Source: Streptococcus uberis | GTDB lineage: Bacteria; Bacillota; Bacilli; Lactobacillales; Streptococcaceae | Assembly: GCF_000785785.1 (NCBI RefSeq) | Contig: NZ_JRQN01000008.1 | Coordinates: 29,280-93,279 of the forward strand | DNA length: 64,000 nt | Direction of reading: 5' to 3' | Part shown: positions 1-9,045 of the stretch, piece by piece | Numbering within the stretch: the first letter of the stretch is position 1 | Layout: each line of letters begins with the position of its first letter | The notes under the pieces: generated by a model | Database searches by the model: none | What the model was told of the DNA's origin: nothing | The model's input: only the letters and a program-made list of their open reading frames with translations | Made by a program: the position numbers and the translations under genes

Positions 1-292
1 TAAACAATTGCTTGTAACGATTATTATTCGGTAATAAGAATACAGCCAACATAGCAATCCTACAATGATAAAGTGGCAAGGCTTCACGAAGTGGAAATCC
101 TTTAAAAACATACCAAATATAAAGTGACAAGATTTGACTAATTTGTAACAAGATAAACGCTCTTGCGTAGGTCTTTGAGTCTTGTAATTTATATGTTAAT
201 ACCACAAGCATCAAAGCAATTAGAATGGTTCCGAGATAAAATATAGGAGTAACATGAGGTAGTCCTACAGGGATTGTACTAAAAAATTCCAT
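1..292 (-). CDS. TIGR02206/YwaF-like membrane protein, N-terminal part
   Basis: Reading leftward from an ATG at 292, the frame stays open for 97 codons to the window edge, so the gene is cut by the boundary. The visible part has a short periplasm-like start, two hydrophobic helices (about residues 16-34 and 48-64) and then a LPLYHCR segment. A similar Leu-Pro-Leu-(His/Tyr)-x-Cys-Arg motif is typical of the TIGR02206 (YwaF) family of multi-spanning membrane proteins of unknown function. A ribosome site, GAAAGGAC, sits a few bases upstream of the ATG. The function is unknown. The family call rests on this motif and the helix pattern only, because most of the protein lies outside the window. Confidence 0.6.
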   Translation of the reverse strand, partial: MEFFSTIPVGLPHVTPIFYLGTILIALMLVVLTYKLQDSKTYARAFILLQISQILSLYIWYVFKGFPLREALPLYHCRIAMLAVFLLPNNNRYKQLF

Positions 293-391
293 AAACAGTC
301 CTTTCTTTATCTTTTTATTATACCTTATGAACTTATCATTAACAAGTTTATTTTTTAATAAAGTTAAAGAAAATGTTTATAGATTTACTTT

Positions 392-1762
392 TTAGTTAGT
401 AAATTCCAATAAATCTACTAGTTTGTCAAGTTGCATTGAGTGACTGCCTTTCAGCAGAACTTGATCATTAGGAGATAACATCTCCTTAGTTAATTGGCAA
501 AGTTGCTCAAATTGATCCTCATTAGCATTCTTAGTAAAGAAGTAGACATGTCCAATTGGAAACATTTGACTTGCCAATTGTGATAGCTCTTGGATATCTT
601 TTCCATAAAAAATCAGTGTATCAATTTTTTCTGGGTTTAGACTCATAATTAGTTTGGAATGCAATGCGACAGCATCTTGCCCAAGTTCTTTCATATCTGC
701 AAGCACAGCAATTTTCTTTCCATCTGGGTTACTGGGAATATTAGAAAATGATTCTAAAACAAGTTGCATTGCAGTTGGATTGGCATTATATACGTCTGAG
801 AGAATATCTGCACCATTATTAGCTTTTTTCCACTCAGTTCTATTTTTGGTCAATTGAACGGTTTCTAAAGCTTCAACAATATCTTCCTCTGCTACAGCTA
901 ATAATTTACCAACATAGGCTGCTATCATGGCATTTATCGCATTATATTTGCCCGATAATGGTAAGGTAAGTGGTCGAGCAAGGACATTAGTTGTAAAGGT
1001 TATGGAATTTTTATCTTCTTTTATGTCTTTGACAAAAATTTCTTGGTTCTCACCAAAACGAATTACCATCTGATTTTCTGGTAAGAATGGGTCAATAATT
1101 GAATCTCCAGGTACCAACAAAATACCATGCGAATCCATACCATCAACAATCTGCATCTTTCCTTGAGCAATTTTTTCCCGAGAGCCAAAGAATTCAAGAT
1201 GTGCTTCGGCAATAATTGTTAAAACTGCAATATGAGGACGAGCAATTTCCGAAAGCAAGTGAATATCCCCCATGTGATCTTGTCCCATTTCAAGCACAAT
1301 TTTTTCCGTCTCATCTGGCATATGGAGAACTGTATAAGGCAATCCAATTTCGTTGTTATAATTCCCTTGTGTTTTGTATGTTTTATAAGTCGTTGCCAAA
1401 ACTGCTTCAATCATATCTTTTGTACTAGTCTTGCCATTAGAACCTGTCACAGCAATAACATCAAGTCTCATTTTCTCGATATAGTATTTAGCTAAAAGTT
1501 GAAAAGCATGGAGACAGTCATCCACCAAAATAAAAGGTTTTCCTGTAATTGGATATTCAGAGAAAGTTGCAACTGCACCGTTTTCAAAAGCTAAATCAAT
1601 AAAACCGTGCCCATCTCGTTCACCTTTTAAAGGTAAAAACAAATCTCCCTTTTTAATCTGGCGACTATCAAATTCTATCTGATTCAGAGGAACGTCATCA
1701 AATTCAGATACTGAATTTTTTGCCTCCACAACTTTAGCAATTTCATGTAATGATAATTTCAT
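392..1762 (-). CDS. murF: UDP-N-acetylmuramoyl-tripeptide--D-alanyl-D-alanine ligase
   Basis: Cytoplasmic Mur ligase that adds D-Ala-D-Ala to the UDP-MurNAc-tripeptide, the last cytoplasmic step of the peptidoglycan precursor. The 456 residues match the family length. An N-terminal substrate-binding domain (about 1-100) carries the FDSR motif at 31-34. The ATP loop GSNGKTS is at 107-113, and YNANP and the C-terminal Mur ligase domain follow. The next gene upstream on the same strand is ddl, which makes the D-Ala-D-Ala substrate. The two are separated by about 295 bases with a terminator-like palindrome, so murF probably has its own promoter, an extended -10 near 1807. Confidence 0.96.
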   Translation of the reverse strand: MKLSLHEIAKVVEAKNSVSEFDDVPLNQIEFDSRQIKKGDLFLPLKGERDGHGFIDLAFENGAVATFSEYPITGKPFILVDDCLHAFQLLAKYYIEKMRLDVIAVTGSNGKTSTKDMIEAVLATTYKTYKTQGNYNNEIGLPYTVLHMPDETEKIVLEMGQDHMGDIHLLSEIARPHIAVLTIIAEAHLEFFGSREKIAQGKMQIVDGMDSHGILLVPGDSIIDPFLPENQMVIRFGENQEIFVKDIKEDKNSITFTTNVLARPLTLPLSGKYNAINAMIAAYVGKLLAVAEEDIVEALETVQLTKNRTEWKKANNGADILSDVYNANPTAMQLVLESFSNIPSNPDGKKIAVLADMKELGQDAVALHSKLIMSLNPEKIDTLIFYGKDIQELSQLASQMFPIGHVYFFTKNANEDQFEQLCQLTKEMLSPNDQVLLKGSHSMQLDKLVDLLEFTN

Positions 1763-1806
1763 TTTATTTCCTTCTTAATCGTATCGTCTGGACAGACTTT
1801 CCTACC

Positions 1807-1815
1807 ATTATACCA
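1807..1815 (-). promoter_or_regulatory. Candidate murF promoter, extended -10
   Basis: On the minus strand TGGTATAAT forms an extended -10 about 45 bases upstream of the murF start (TATAAT at 1807-1812). The -35 position 17 bases further upstream reads GCTGAA, a poor match, which is acceptable for an extended -10 promoter. It lies downstream of the palindromic element at 1945-2053, which would end transcription coming from ddl. Confidence 0.5.
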
Positions 1816-1944
1816 CATTTTTATTAATCTTCAGCATATTTAGAGAAAGCTACGATTAAATAGTTCTACTATTCTCGTAATAGTCTGAAACATAGAATAT
1901 TCAATTATGACCTTTACATGTAGCATATTAAGTAATTGCGCATC

Positions 1945-2053
1945 AAAAAGAGTCTGGGACAAACTGATATACTCCCCTTATAGTAGACAGTGAAAAAAAC
2001 AAAAATTCACTAGAAACTATAGGGAGTATATCACAGATTCTCAGACTCTTTTT
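1945..2053. repeat. 109-bp imperfect palindrome, terminator-like intergenic element
   Basis: Outer arms AAAAAGAGTCTG (1945-1956) and CAGACTCTTTTT (2042-2053) are exact reverse complements. Inner arms ATATACTCCC (1967-1976) and GGGAGTATAT (2022-2031) are also exact, and a third pair, CCTATAG-like, lies between them. The element begins right after the ddl stop and can serve as its terminator. Its nested arms and the AGTCTGGGACAAA core are larger than a simple terminator and resemble the short mobile-element-derived palindromes scattered in streptococcal intergenic DNA. That origin is inference. Confidence 0.65.
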
Positions 2054-2057
2054 TAGT

Positions 2058-3104
2058 TTAAATTAAGTGACTTTCACGTTCAATAAACTTCTCAACAGCT
2101 AATCGAACTAATTCTTCAATTAAATGAGAATAAGACAAACCCATATTTTCCCAAAGTAATGGATACATTGACCACTGTGTAAAACCTGGCATTGTATTCA
2201 ATTCATTTAAATATATTTTCCCATCTTCTGTTAAAAAGAAATCACAACGAGAAAGTCCACATCCACCTAAAGCTTTGAAGGCTACTTGAGCATACATTCT
2301 CATCTCCTTAACAATCGCTGAATCAACTTCAGCTGGGATAGCCATCATAATTTTGTTATCGATATATTTTGCTCTATAATCATAAAATGCAACATCTTTA
2401 ACTACTTCGCCAGGTAATGTTGACTTCACATGAGAATTTCCTAACAAGCCAATTTCTATTTCACGAGCTACAAGTCCTTGTTCAATCAAGATTCGGCTAT
2501 CATATTTCAAGGCTAACTCAATAGCATCTCTTAACTCTATTTCTGTTTCAACTTTAGAAATCCCTACAGAGGAGCCCATGTTAGCAGGTTTAACAAAGAT
2601 TGGATATTGCAATTTTTCTAAGGTTTCAGTAATGCAAACCTCTAAGTCATCACCATCAATGTAAACTGTAAATGCCACTTGTGGAATCCCTACAGAAGCT
2701 AGTACATGCTTAGTAGTAATTTTATCCATCGCAACACTTGAAGCTAAAATATTAGTTCCAACATATGGCATTTTCAAAACCTCTAGAAAGCCTTGGATTG
2801 AACCATCTTCTCCCATAGGTCCATGAAGCACAGGAAATACAACTGCATCTTGTTCATAAATATCACTGGCTTTGATAAGTTGTGACCAACTAATACTTTG
2901 ATTAGTCATCAATTTAACATCCTTACCAGGTTGTTGATCAAATTCTTGTGTCTTGTAAAAATCGCCTACTTGAGAAATAAAATATGTTTTAACAAGAAAT
3001 TTATCATAGTTTACAGCTCTCATGACACTTTCTGCTGATAAAACTGAAACTTCCCGTTCAGCAGAACGACCACCATATAGTAAAACAAGGGTTTGTTTTG
3101 ACAT
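2058..3104 (-). CDS. ddl: D-alanine--D-alanine ligase
   Basis: ATP-grasp enzyme that joins two D-alanines in the cytoplasm to make the dipeptide used by MurF. It is 348 residues, the usual streptococcal length. The N-terminus has [11 protein letters not shown] (about residues 10-20). The ATP-grasp core shows [12 protein letters not shown] (about 172-183), and the metal-binding end reads [10 protein letters not shown] (about 299-308). The start is an ATG preceded by AGGAAG. A palindrome directly after the stop probably terminates the transcript. Together with recR and pbp2b upstream it follows a common streptococcal order. Confidence 0.97.
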   Translation of the reverse strand: MSKQTLVLLYGGRSAEREVSVLSAESVMRAVNYDKFLVKTYFISQVGDFYKTQEFDQQPGKDVKLMTNQSISWSQLIKASDIYEQDAVVFPVLHGPMGEDGSIQGFLEVLKMPYVGTNILASSVAMDKITTKHVLASVGIPQVAFTVYIDGDDLEVCITETLEKLQYPIFVKPANMGSSVGISKVETEIELRDAIELALKYDSRILIEQGLVAREIEIGLLGNSHVKSTLPGEVVKDVAFYDYRAKYIDNKIMMAIPAEVDSAIVKEMRMYAQVAFKALGGCGLSRCDFFLTEDGKIYLNELNTMPGFTQWSMYPLLWENMGLSYSHLIEELVRLAVEKFIERESHLI

Positions 3105-3225
3105 TGTTATTCTTCCTATCTGATTAATTTCTCCTAATTATATCAGAAAATGAATGGCATTTCAAAAACTATTAGAAAAGATAAAAAGAAGAAAGTAAGA
3201 AGTGACCTTCATACTTTCTTCTTTA

Positions 3226-3821
3226 TTAAAGCTCTGTTCGATTTTCAATAGCTCGAAGTAAAGTCACTTCATCCGCATATTCTATATCTGAACCAACTGC
3301 TAATCCTCTTGCTAAACGGGTTACTTTAATACCCGCTGGTTTCAATACTCTAGATATATACATCGAGGTGCTTCGCCATCAGCAGTAGCATTGGTGGCAA
3401 CAATAACTTCTGTAACTTTTCCATCCATTAAACGTGTTATCAATGGTTTTAAGTTAATATCATCTGGACCAACACCATTCATTGGTGAGATAAGACCATG
3501 CAAAACATGATATAAACCTTGATATTCTTGAATTTTTTCCATTGCCGAAACATCTTTTGATTCTTCTACCACAAGAATGACTTCTTGCTGTCGATTTGGA
3601 TCAGTGCAGATACCACATGGGTCATCATCTGTCAAATTACCACAAATAGAGCAATAGGTTAATTCACGTTTTGCAGCTAATAAATTCTTTGCAAAATCAT
3701 TGACATCCTCATCACTCATTCCAATTGTATAAAATGCTAAGCGCGTCGCCGTTTTGATACCGATTCCTGGCAGTTTTGAATAACTATCTATTAATTTTGC
3801 TATGGGGGTTGGATATAACAC
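3226..3821 (-). CDS. recR: Recombination protein RecR, one-base frameshift near the 3' end
   Basis: RecR acts with RecO to load RecA in gapped-DNA repair. The start is GTG at 3821 with GGAG eight bases upstream. The N-terminal helix-hairpin-helix region ([15 protein letters not shown]) is followed by the zinc finger CSICGN...CGIC (about 57-72) and the Toprim domain (VVEESKDV). The frame breaks near 3370, after ADGEA. Restoring one A there continues as a typical RecR end, [19 protein letters not shown] and onward, to the TAA at 3226-3228, giving exactly 198 residues. The break looks like a sequencing deletion. The gene sits 14 bases downstream of pbp2b. Confidence 0.93.
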
Positions 3822-3835
3822 TTTTGGGCTCCTTC

Positions 3836-5935
3836 TTATTTTTTATACTTATTCATATATTCTGAAATAATATCTCGTGCCATAAATTGATGTGATTTCG
3901 TTAATGAATCTAAAGCATGAGGATACATGATGGCCACTGCAATTTGTGGATCATGACTCGGTCCATATGCAACAACATTTAAATTATAAGTATCGAGAGT
4001 ATTACCATTATTATCTTTTATATAAGTTTCAGCAGTACCTGTTTTAGCACTAATCGTGACATTTGTACCTAATAGACCCTTACCAGTTGCAAATCCACTC
4101 GGACTGTTAACAACTTGGAAAAAGCCTTCCTGAAGTAAGGCTAACTCTTTCTCGGAAATATTTACTCTATTTAATTCTTTTCCTGTTACAGTCTGACTTA
4201 ATTGTCCTAAATTATCTGTTCCAGTTTTTACTGAATTCTCTTTTTCTTCATAGATACCTTCAACTAAATGAGGGGCAATTCGCTTGCCTCCATTTGCAAT
4301 TGTCGAAACATATTGAGCAAGTTGCATCGTCGTGTAGTTATCATATTGTCCAAAAGATTCTGTAACAACATTTGAAACGGTATAATCTTTAGTCAAAAAA
4401 CCTAAGGATTCACCAGGCAAATCAACCCCCGTACTTGTACCAAGTCCAAATTCTGCATATGTTTTTCTCAACTTGGACATTGCTGTTTTCATACCATCTG
4501 TTGTAAGGCTCATTCCAGTATGGTAATCCTGGCCCATCATTTTCAATGCTACTTGAACCATATACGTATTTGAAGAATATTCCAATGCTTGCACAGCTGA
4601 AATATTTTGTTGTCCTGCAGTAAACCAAGAATTAATTGGTTTTGAATTTCCAAATTGAATAGATTGGTCAGTTAAAATTTGATTGCCTGAGATAGCACCG
4701 TTTTCCCAACCAGAAGCCAAGGTAGCACCTTTGACTACGGATCCTGGCGTAAAGACATTTGTAATTGTTCCCAAAGCATTTTTTTGCAGTTGGTTTGTCT
4801 CAGGGTCATGAACTAAGCCTGTCATTGCAAGTACTGAGCCTGTTTTGGGATTAATTGCTACTGCATAAGCCCCTTCTGAGTACTTACCAGATCCAGAATT
4901 TATTTCAGCTTCTAAATATTTTTTCACGATATTATCAACATCTTTTTGAAAATCTGTGGAAATTGATAATTTAATATTTTTCCCCGCCTTACCTTGACGT
5001 TTGATCTGATTGGAAATAATTTTGCCTGATTTAGTTGTTCGAATTTGTCTAATGCCATGCTGACCTTGTAAAACAGTCTCATAAGCTTTTTCTAAATATG
5101 ACGTTCCGACGCGATCATTCAATGAATAACCTTTTTTAATATACTTTGTCGCTTCTTCTTGCGGTAGTCCAGCCTCACGACTAGAAACTTGCCCAATAAT
5201 CGAACTTAAACTTGCCTCTTCAACTTTCCGATTCCAATCCGTACTAACAGTTATACCAGGTAACTTTGCCTTATTGGCAACGAGATAAGCAATTTCTTCT
5301 TCACTTAATTCTTCTGTTTTAAGCGTGATTGTATCAAACGTTGCAATACTATTCATTTGATTAAAAATAGCGATTTCTTTTAAATCATTCACTGAATAAT
5401 CAAGTTTTTTATCATTTAGCATGGCAACAGCATTTTTATAGACTTGACTTTCCTTTAAGTTATTTCCATAATTATCAAATTTCTTATTTTTAGGCATTTT
5501 TGCAACAACTTTTGCATAGTTTGATGGATCAGCCAAATAATAATCAATTTTTGCTCGATGCGAAACTGTCCTTTCTGGATACCTAACATATGCAGATAAT
5601 TCTTTGACTAATTGTTTCATCTTATTTGCACTTAACTTAGGACTTCGTGTAAATGTTACGACATCCTTAATGTCATTTGAAACTAATATCTTACCATCAC
5701 TATCAAATATCTTTCCTCTGGGATTTGATGATTTGATTGTATAGACGGTAGAAGACTTTAATTTCGCATCATAAAAGGCTTTGTCTTGTATTTGCATATT
5801 TGCTAAACGAAGAATTAAAGCAATAAAAAGTAACACAATTATCAAAAAAAGGATATGGATTCGATTAGTTATACTAGCTGTTTTCTTTACAAATTTTATC
5901 GATTCAAATTTATTTTTGATGACCAAATCCTCCAA
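3836..5935 (-). CDS. pbp2b: Penicillin-binding protein 2B (transpeptidase)
   Basis: Class B penicillin-binding protein that cross-links peptidoglycan. It is anchored by one N-terminal helix (about residues 27-47) and works outside the membrane. After a dimerisation domain come the transpeptidase motifs: SVVK with the active serine near residue 398, SSN near 452 and KTGTAE near 630. The 699 residues fit the family. No ATG is available at the 5' end. I take the TTG at 5935, which has AAGGA seven bases upstream, but the start is uncertain. recR follows after 14 bases and is probably cotranscribed. Confidence 0.92.
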   Translation of the reverse strand: MEDLVIKNKFESIKFVKKTASITNRIHILFLIIVLLFIALILRLANMQIQDKAFYDAKLKSSTVYTIKSSNPRGKIFDSDGKILVSNDIKDVVTFTRSPKLSANKMKQLVKELSAYVRYPERTVSHRAKIDYYLADPSNYAKVVAKMPKNKKFDNYGNNLKESQVYKNAVAMLNDKKLDYSVNDLKEIAIFNQMNSIATFDTITLKTEELSEEEIAYLVANKAKLPGITVSTDWNRKVEEASLSSIIGQVSSREAGLPQEEATKYIKKGYSLNDRVGTSYLEKAYETVLQGQHGIRQIRTTKSGKIISNQIKRQGKAGKNIKLSISTDFQKDVDNIVKKYLEAEINSGSGKYSEGAYAVAINPKTGSVLAMTGLVHDPETNQLQKNALGTITNVFTPGSVVKGATLASGWENGAISGNQILTDQSIQFGNSKPINSWFTAGQQNISAVQALEYSSNTYMVQVALKMMGQDYHTGMSLTTDGMKTAMSKLRKTYAEFGLGTSTGVDLPGESLGFLTKDYTVSNVVTESFGQYDNYTTMQLAQYVSTIANGGKRIAPHLVEGIYEEKENSVKTGTDNLGQLSQTVTGKELNRVNISEKELALLQEGFFQVVNSPSGFATGKGLLGTNVTISAKTGTAETYIKDNNGNTLDTYNLNVVAYGPSHDPQIAVAIMYPHALDSLTKSHQFMARDIISEYMNKYKK

Positions 5936-5969
5936 TTCACTATCCTTATTATTTTAACATAAAAAATAA

Positions 5970-5991
5970 GGCCGAGAATAAAATCTCGGTC
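5970..5991 (-). terminator. Rho-independent terminator after the FNT gene
   Basis: GGCCGAGA (5970-5977) pairs with TCTCGGTC (5984-5991) around a six-base loop. On the minus strand the stem is followed by a T-rich tract. It ends the formate/nitrite transporter transcript before pbp2b. Confidence 0.8.
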
Positions 5992-6014
5992 AAAAAATTT
6001 TTAAGACATTGTTA

Positions 6015-6785
6015 TCAATCTTCTTTTGGGTGATTGAATGCAAGATAATAAAACAAGCTAACAAAAACGGCTCCGCCAATGATATTCCCAAGGTAAACAA
6101 AGATGAAATTTTTGATAAAATCTAGCCAACTTGCCCCATTTTCAAAAATTGCTGCCGGGATAATAAATGCATTGGCAACACTATGCTGAAAGCCTAATGC
6201 AACAAATGTCATTACAGGAAACCAAATACCTAAAATTTTACCACTGGCATCTTTTGCTGCATAATTTAGCCATAATGCTAAACCTACAAACCAGTTACAG
6301 CCGATCCCTGAAACAAAGGCCTGAAGCGGACTCGCTGCTATTTTTGCATGGGCCACTTCGATAACTTCCTTTTTAAAAATTCCTGTGGATGTTAAGCCTA
6401 AAAAATGACCAAATACATAAGCAACAAAAAAGGCGCCAACAAGGTTGAACAAGGTAATGACCAACCAGTTTTTAAGTAATTCTTGAAAGGATACTTTTTT
6501 AGCAAAATAAGCTGCTGATACTGCCATCATATTTCCAGTAATTAGTTCACCACCAGCCATTAGTATGATAATTAAGCCAATAGGAAAGGCACTAGCTCCT
6601 AATATACTCGAAAAACTACCAAATACTTCAAGACCACTTGCTGCAATTCGAACATAAAGAAGGTAGCCTAAGCTAATCATCGCTCCCCCAATAAAACCTA
6701 AAATAGCCTTTGCTAGAAAGTTTTTTTCAATTTTATGGTAACCTATTTCAATTGTTGATTCCAAAATCATTTCAGGACTTTTCAT
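6015..6785 (-). CDS. Formate/nitrite transporter family channel
   Basis: A 256-residue FNT-family membrane protein with six hydrophobic helices after a short cytoplasmic N-terminus (MKSPEMILEST). Family hallmarks are visible: GGAMISLGYLLYVR in helix 1, the AGGELITGNMM segment in helix 2 (about 76-86), GIGCNWFVGLALW (about 160-172) and GFQHSVANAFIIPAA (about 198-212). Such channels move formate or nitrite across the cell membrane. In a fermenting streptococcus formate from pyruvate formate-lyase is the likelier substrate, which is inference. AGGAGAT precedes the ATG, and a strong terminator follows, so the gene is probably monocistronic. Confidence 0.88.
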   Translation of the reverse strand: MKSPEMILESTIEIGYHKIEKNFLAKAILGFIGGAMISLGYLLYVRIAASGLEVFGSFSSILGASAFPIGLIIILMAGGELITGNMMAVSAAYFAKKVSFQELLKNWLVITLFNLVGAFFVAYVFGHFLGLTSTGIFKKEVIEVAHAKIAASPLQAFVSGIGCNWFVGLALWLNYAAKDASGKILGIWFPVMTFVALGFQHSVANAFIIPAAIFENGASWLDFIKNFIFVYLGNIIGGAVFVSLFYYLAFNHPKED

Positions 6786-6896
6786 ATTTATCTCCTATTG
6801 TTACAAAACTCACAAATGCATTAACTAATATACCAGTAAAATAAAAAAAAATGCAAGCCCTTCCAGTAAGAATGCTTACATTATTTAAAATATTTC

Positions 6897-7433
6897 TTAA
6901 ATCAATTTGAATCCCATTTTTTTCACTAGAGTATCCCAAAGTGTCAAAGCAAGGTAAAAGTCAACCAAACCATGAATAAAAGTTCCTAAACCAACCAATA
7001 AAAAAATTGACCAAACATAAGCCAAATCACTCGCTTGTCCATTAATAAATAGCAAAACAACTAGAAATTCGGCCAATCCATGAATAATATTAATCGTTAT
7101 AGCAAACGGCAGATCTTTTAAAGGCGACTGAAGTTTAGTTGCGTTTTTCTTTAGATAAAGCGCTGCTATTATTGTAAACACAATATGAGAAAAGGCTCTT
7201 AAAACAATAATAAACGGAAATCCAGCTAGAAAGAAGCCTAAAGTTGTACCCAAGCAAACAAATATTGCAACCGGTAATGAAATGAAAGTTGCTAAGAAAA
7301 GAGGAACATGGCTAGCAAGGGTATAAGATGATGGGCCAATAATAATTTTTATCGGCATTATCATAGGAATTAAAATTCCAAAAGCAACTAGAATAGATGA
7401 ATATGCAATAGTTTGTGTTGTTTTATTAGTCAT
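6897..7433 (-). CDS. niaX: Niacin ECF transporter S component
   Basis: A 178-residue hydrophobic protein with about five or six membrane helices, the size and look of an ECF-type substrate-binding (S) component. It would bind vitamin outside the cell and share the general EcfAA'T module encoded elsewhere. Assignment to niacin rests on context: the gene directly upstream is a NiaR-type repressor, and a long palindrome that could be its operator lies between them. AGAAGGAG precedes the ATG. I see the small membrane-protein signature directly. The substrate is inferred from the neighbour and from known NiaR-NiaX pairing in streptococci. Confidence 0.82.
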   Translation of the reverse strand: MTNKTTQTIAYSSILVAFGILIPMIMPIKIIIGPSSYTLASHVPLFLATFISLPVAIFVCLGTTLGFFLAGFPFIIVLRAFSHIVFTIIAALYLKKNATKLQSPLKDLPFAITINIIHGLAEFLVVLLFINGQASDLAYVWSIFLLVGLGTFIHGLVDFYLALTLWDTLVKKMGFKLI

Positions 7434-7463
7434 AAATACTCCTTCTGACTAATATTATAAGCC

Positions 7464-7501
7464 AAAACAATTACAAGTGTCAAGACACTTGTAATTGTTT
7501 T
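7464..7501. promoter_or_regulatory. Perfect 18-bp-arm palindrome, candidate NiaR operator and niaR terminator
   Basis: Arms 7464-7481 and 7484-7501 are exact reverse complements (core GTGTC-AA-GACAC) with a two-base centre. The palindrome starts at the niaR stop codon and ends about 30 bases before the niaX start. Its symmetry and position suggest a binding site for the NiaR repressor controlling niaX. The T-rich flank also allows it to end niaR transcription. Operator function is inference. Confidence 0.6.
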
Positions 7502-8022
7502 TAGTTGTTTTGATATAAAATATTCCTTTTTGCTAATTCTTTTTTTATCTTATCAAAACTTTCCTTATCTGGGGATGAAATGAGGTGACTATGTAAACCA
7601 TTTGTTAATGAAGATAATAACTCAGCTTGAGCATTAGTAATCTTAGTCATAAAGTCACTGATATCTTCTTTAGTCTTTATATTTAAAGATGCAACTATCA
7701 TACCATAAATAGGGTGTTCTATTTCAACCGTCAAAATGGATCCACCATTTGCTATAATGATTTCTAATTCTTCTTGAGTTTCTTTGTTGCTATGTTGGCA
7801 AACAATTCTACCCTTAAAATCATTCGTAAGCAAAAATTGATTGAAAATATAGCCTCTTGGTGTTGATAAGATATCATGCTTTGAAGCTCTTAATATTGCA
7901 ATATCTCCTACAATAATTTGTCTGCTTACACCAAGTTCTTCCGCAAGATAAGATGCAGACAAAGTCTTTTCACTATTTTCTAACATTTCTAAAATCTGCT
8001 GTCTACGCTCATTAGCTTTCAT
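7501..8022 (-). CDS. niaR: Transcriptional repressor NiaR (niacin-responsive)
   Basis: A 173-residue regulator with an N-terminal winged helix (ERRQQILEMLENSEKTLSAS through GVSRQIIVGDIAILRA, about residues 4-50) and a C-terminal 3H ligand domain with conserved histidines, as in NiaR/YrxA proteins that repress NAD-salvage genes when niacin is present. The open frame extends to 8100, but I chose the ATG at 8022, which has GAGG about nine bases upstream. The upstream extension covers the gpmA terminator and is not coding. niaX lies immediately downstream, separated by the palindrome. Confidence 0.87.
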   Translation of the reverse strand: MKANERRQQILEMLENSEKTLSASYLAEELGVSRQIIVGDIAILRASKHDILSTPRGYIFNQFLLTNDFKGRIVCQHSNKETQEELEIIIANGGSILTVEIEHPIYGMIVASLNIKTKEDISDFMTKITNAQAELLSSLTNGLHSHLISSPDKESFDKIKKELAKRNILYQNN

Positions 8023-8087
8023 TAAAGCAACCTCACTTTCTATAACATCATACCATAAAACATTTAGAGATGATAAGAAATAAAAAG

Positions 8088-8113
8088 AAAAATCAAGCAA
8101 TAAGCCTGATTTT
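8088..8113 (-). terminator. Terminator after gpmA
   Basis: AAAAATCAAGC (8088-8098) and GCCTGATTTT (8104-8113) form a stem with one mismatch. On the minus strand it follows the gpmA stop and is trailed by T residues. It separates gpmA from niaR. Confidence 0.7.
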
Positions 8114-8118
8114 CACTT

Positions 8119-8811
8119 TTATTTACCTAAGTAGTACTCAGCCGTAAGGTTTAGTTTTTCATCGAATTCGAATACTAATGGTGGGAAATTAGGAATTTCA
8201 ACATCCATGATTTCGTCATCCGACAATTGTTTAATATGTTTAACAAGGGCACGAATAGAGTTACCGTGTGCACCAACGAAAACATTTTTGCCATCTACTA
8301 AAGCTGGAGCAATTTTGTCTTCCCAGAAAGGTAAAGCACGTTCTAATGTTACTTTTAAGTTTTCTGCATCAGGAATAACTGAATTATCAAGATGTGCATA
8401 ACGACGATCTGTATGAGCTGAATGCTCATCATCTACTGCCATATTTGGAGGCAATACATCATATGAACGACGCCAAATGTGAACTTGATCATCACCAAAT
8501 TCTTCAGCAGCTTCTGCTTTGTTTTTACCAGTTAAGCCACCGTAATGACGTTCATTTAAACGCCAAGATTTTTCAGTTGGTACCCAAAGTTGATCAGAGT
8601 ATTCAAGTGCAAGATTTGTTGTTTTAATGGCACGTTTAAGTACTGATGTAAAAGCTAAGTCAAACTCAATTCCAGCTTCTTTAATTAATTTACCAGCATC
8701 AATTGCTTGTTGAGTTCCTTTTTCTGATAGATCAACATCAGCCCAACCAGTGAAGAGGTTAGCTTTGTTCCATTCTGACTCACCGTGGCGAGCGAAAACC
8801 AATTTTACCAT
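8119..8811 (-). CDS. gpmA: 2,3-bisphosphoglycerate-dependent phosphoglycerate mutase
   Basis: Glycolytic enzyme interconverting 3- and 2-phosphoglycerate in the cytoplasm. The 230 residues begin with the phosphohistidine motif [10 protein letters not shown] (catalytic His at 9). They also contain [11 protein letters not shown] (about 87-97) and the second catalytic histidine in [11 protein letters not shown] (about 183-193). AAAGGAGAT lies upstream of the ATG. Codon use is regular, consistent with a highly expressed gene. It is divergent from pyrD, and a TAAAAT box about 55 bases upstream could be its -10. Confidence 0.97.
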   Translation of the reverse strand: MVKLVFARHGESEWNKANLFTGWADVDLSEKGTQQAIDAGKLIKEAGIEFDLAFTSVLKRAIKTTNLALEYSDQLWVPTEKSWRLNERHYGGLTGKNKAEAAEEFGDDQVHIWRRSYDVLPPNMAVDDEHSAHTDRRYAHLDNSVIPDAENLKVTLERALPFWEDKIAPALVDGKNVFVGAHGNSIRALVKHIKQLSDDEIMDVEIPNFPPLVFEFDEKLNLTAEYYLGK

Positions 8812-8984
8812 TAGTAATTATCTCCTTTTATTTTAGGTTTAAACCTAGTACTCTACTATTTTACAAAAAATAGGGTAAAAAAGCTAGTGGATTCTTAGAG
8901 ATTTTGAAAATGCTCTGCTATTATCATGAAAATACCATAATGTTCGGAATTATTTTTTAAACAGTACTTTTTTTCATTTTTATC

Positions 8985-9013
8985 TTGTCATTCTCTAAGT
9001 CTAGTGATAGAAT
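8985..9013 (+). promoter_or_regulatory. pyrD promoter
   Basis: TTGTCA at 8985-8990 and TAGAAT at 9008-9013 are separated by 17 bases, a good vegetative promoter reading toward pyrD. The start codon lies 33 bases beyond. I see no attenuator or PyrR-type leader between promoter and gene. Confidence 0.7.
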
Positions 9014-9045
9014 AGAAAAAAATTTGCCAAAATTTGGAGGATATT

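Noticed and set aside
654..1495. Several plus-strand open frames opposite murF
   Set aside because: They lie antisense to a strong murF reading frame, lack ribosome sites and give protein unlike any family.
7501..8100. Longer niaR reading frame starting at 8100
   Set aside because: The first 26 codons overlap the gpmA terminator, and the better ribosome site belongs to the ATG at 8022.
8207..8627. Plus-strand open frames opposite gpmA
   Set aside because: Shadows of the highly conserved phosphoglycerate mutase frame, without start signals.
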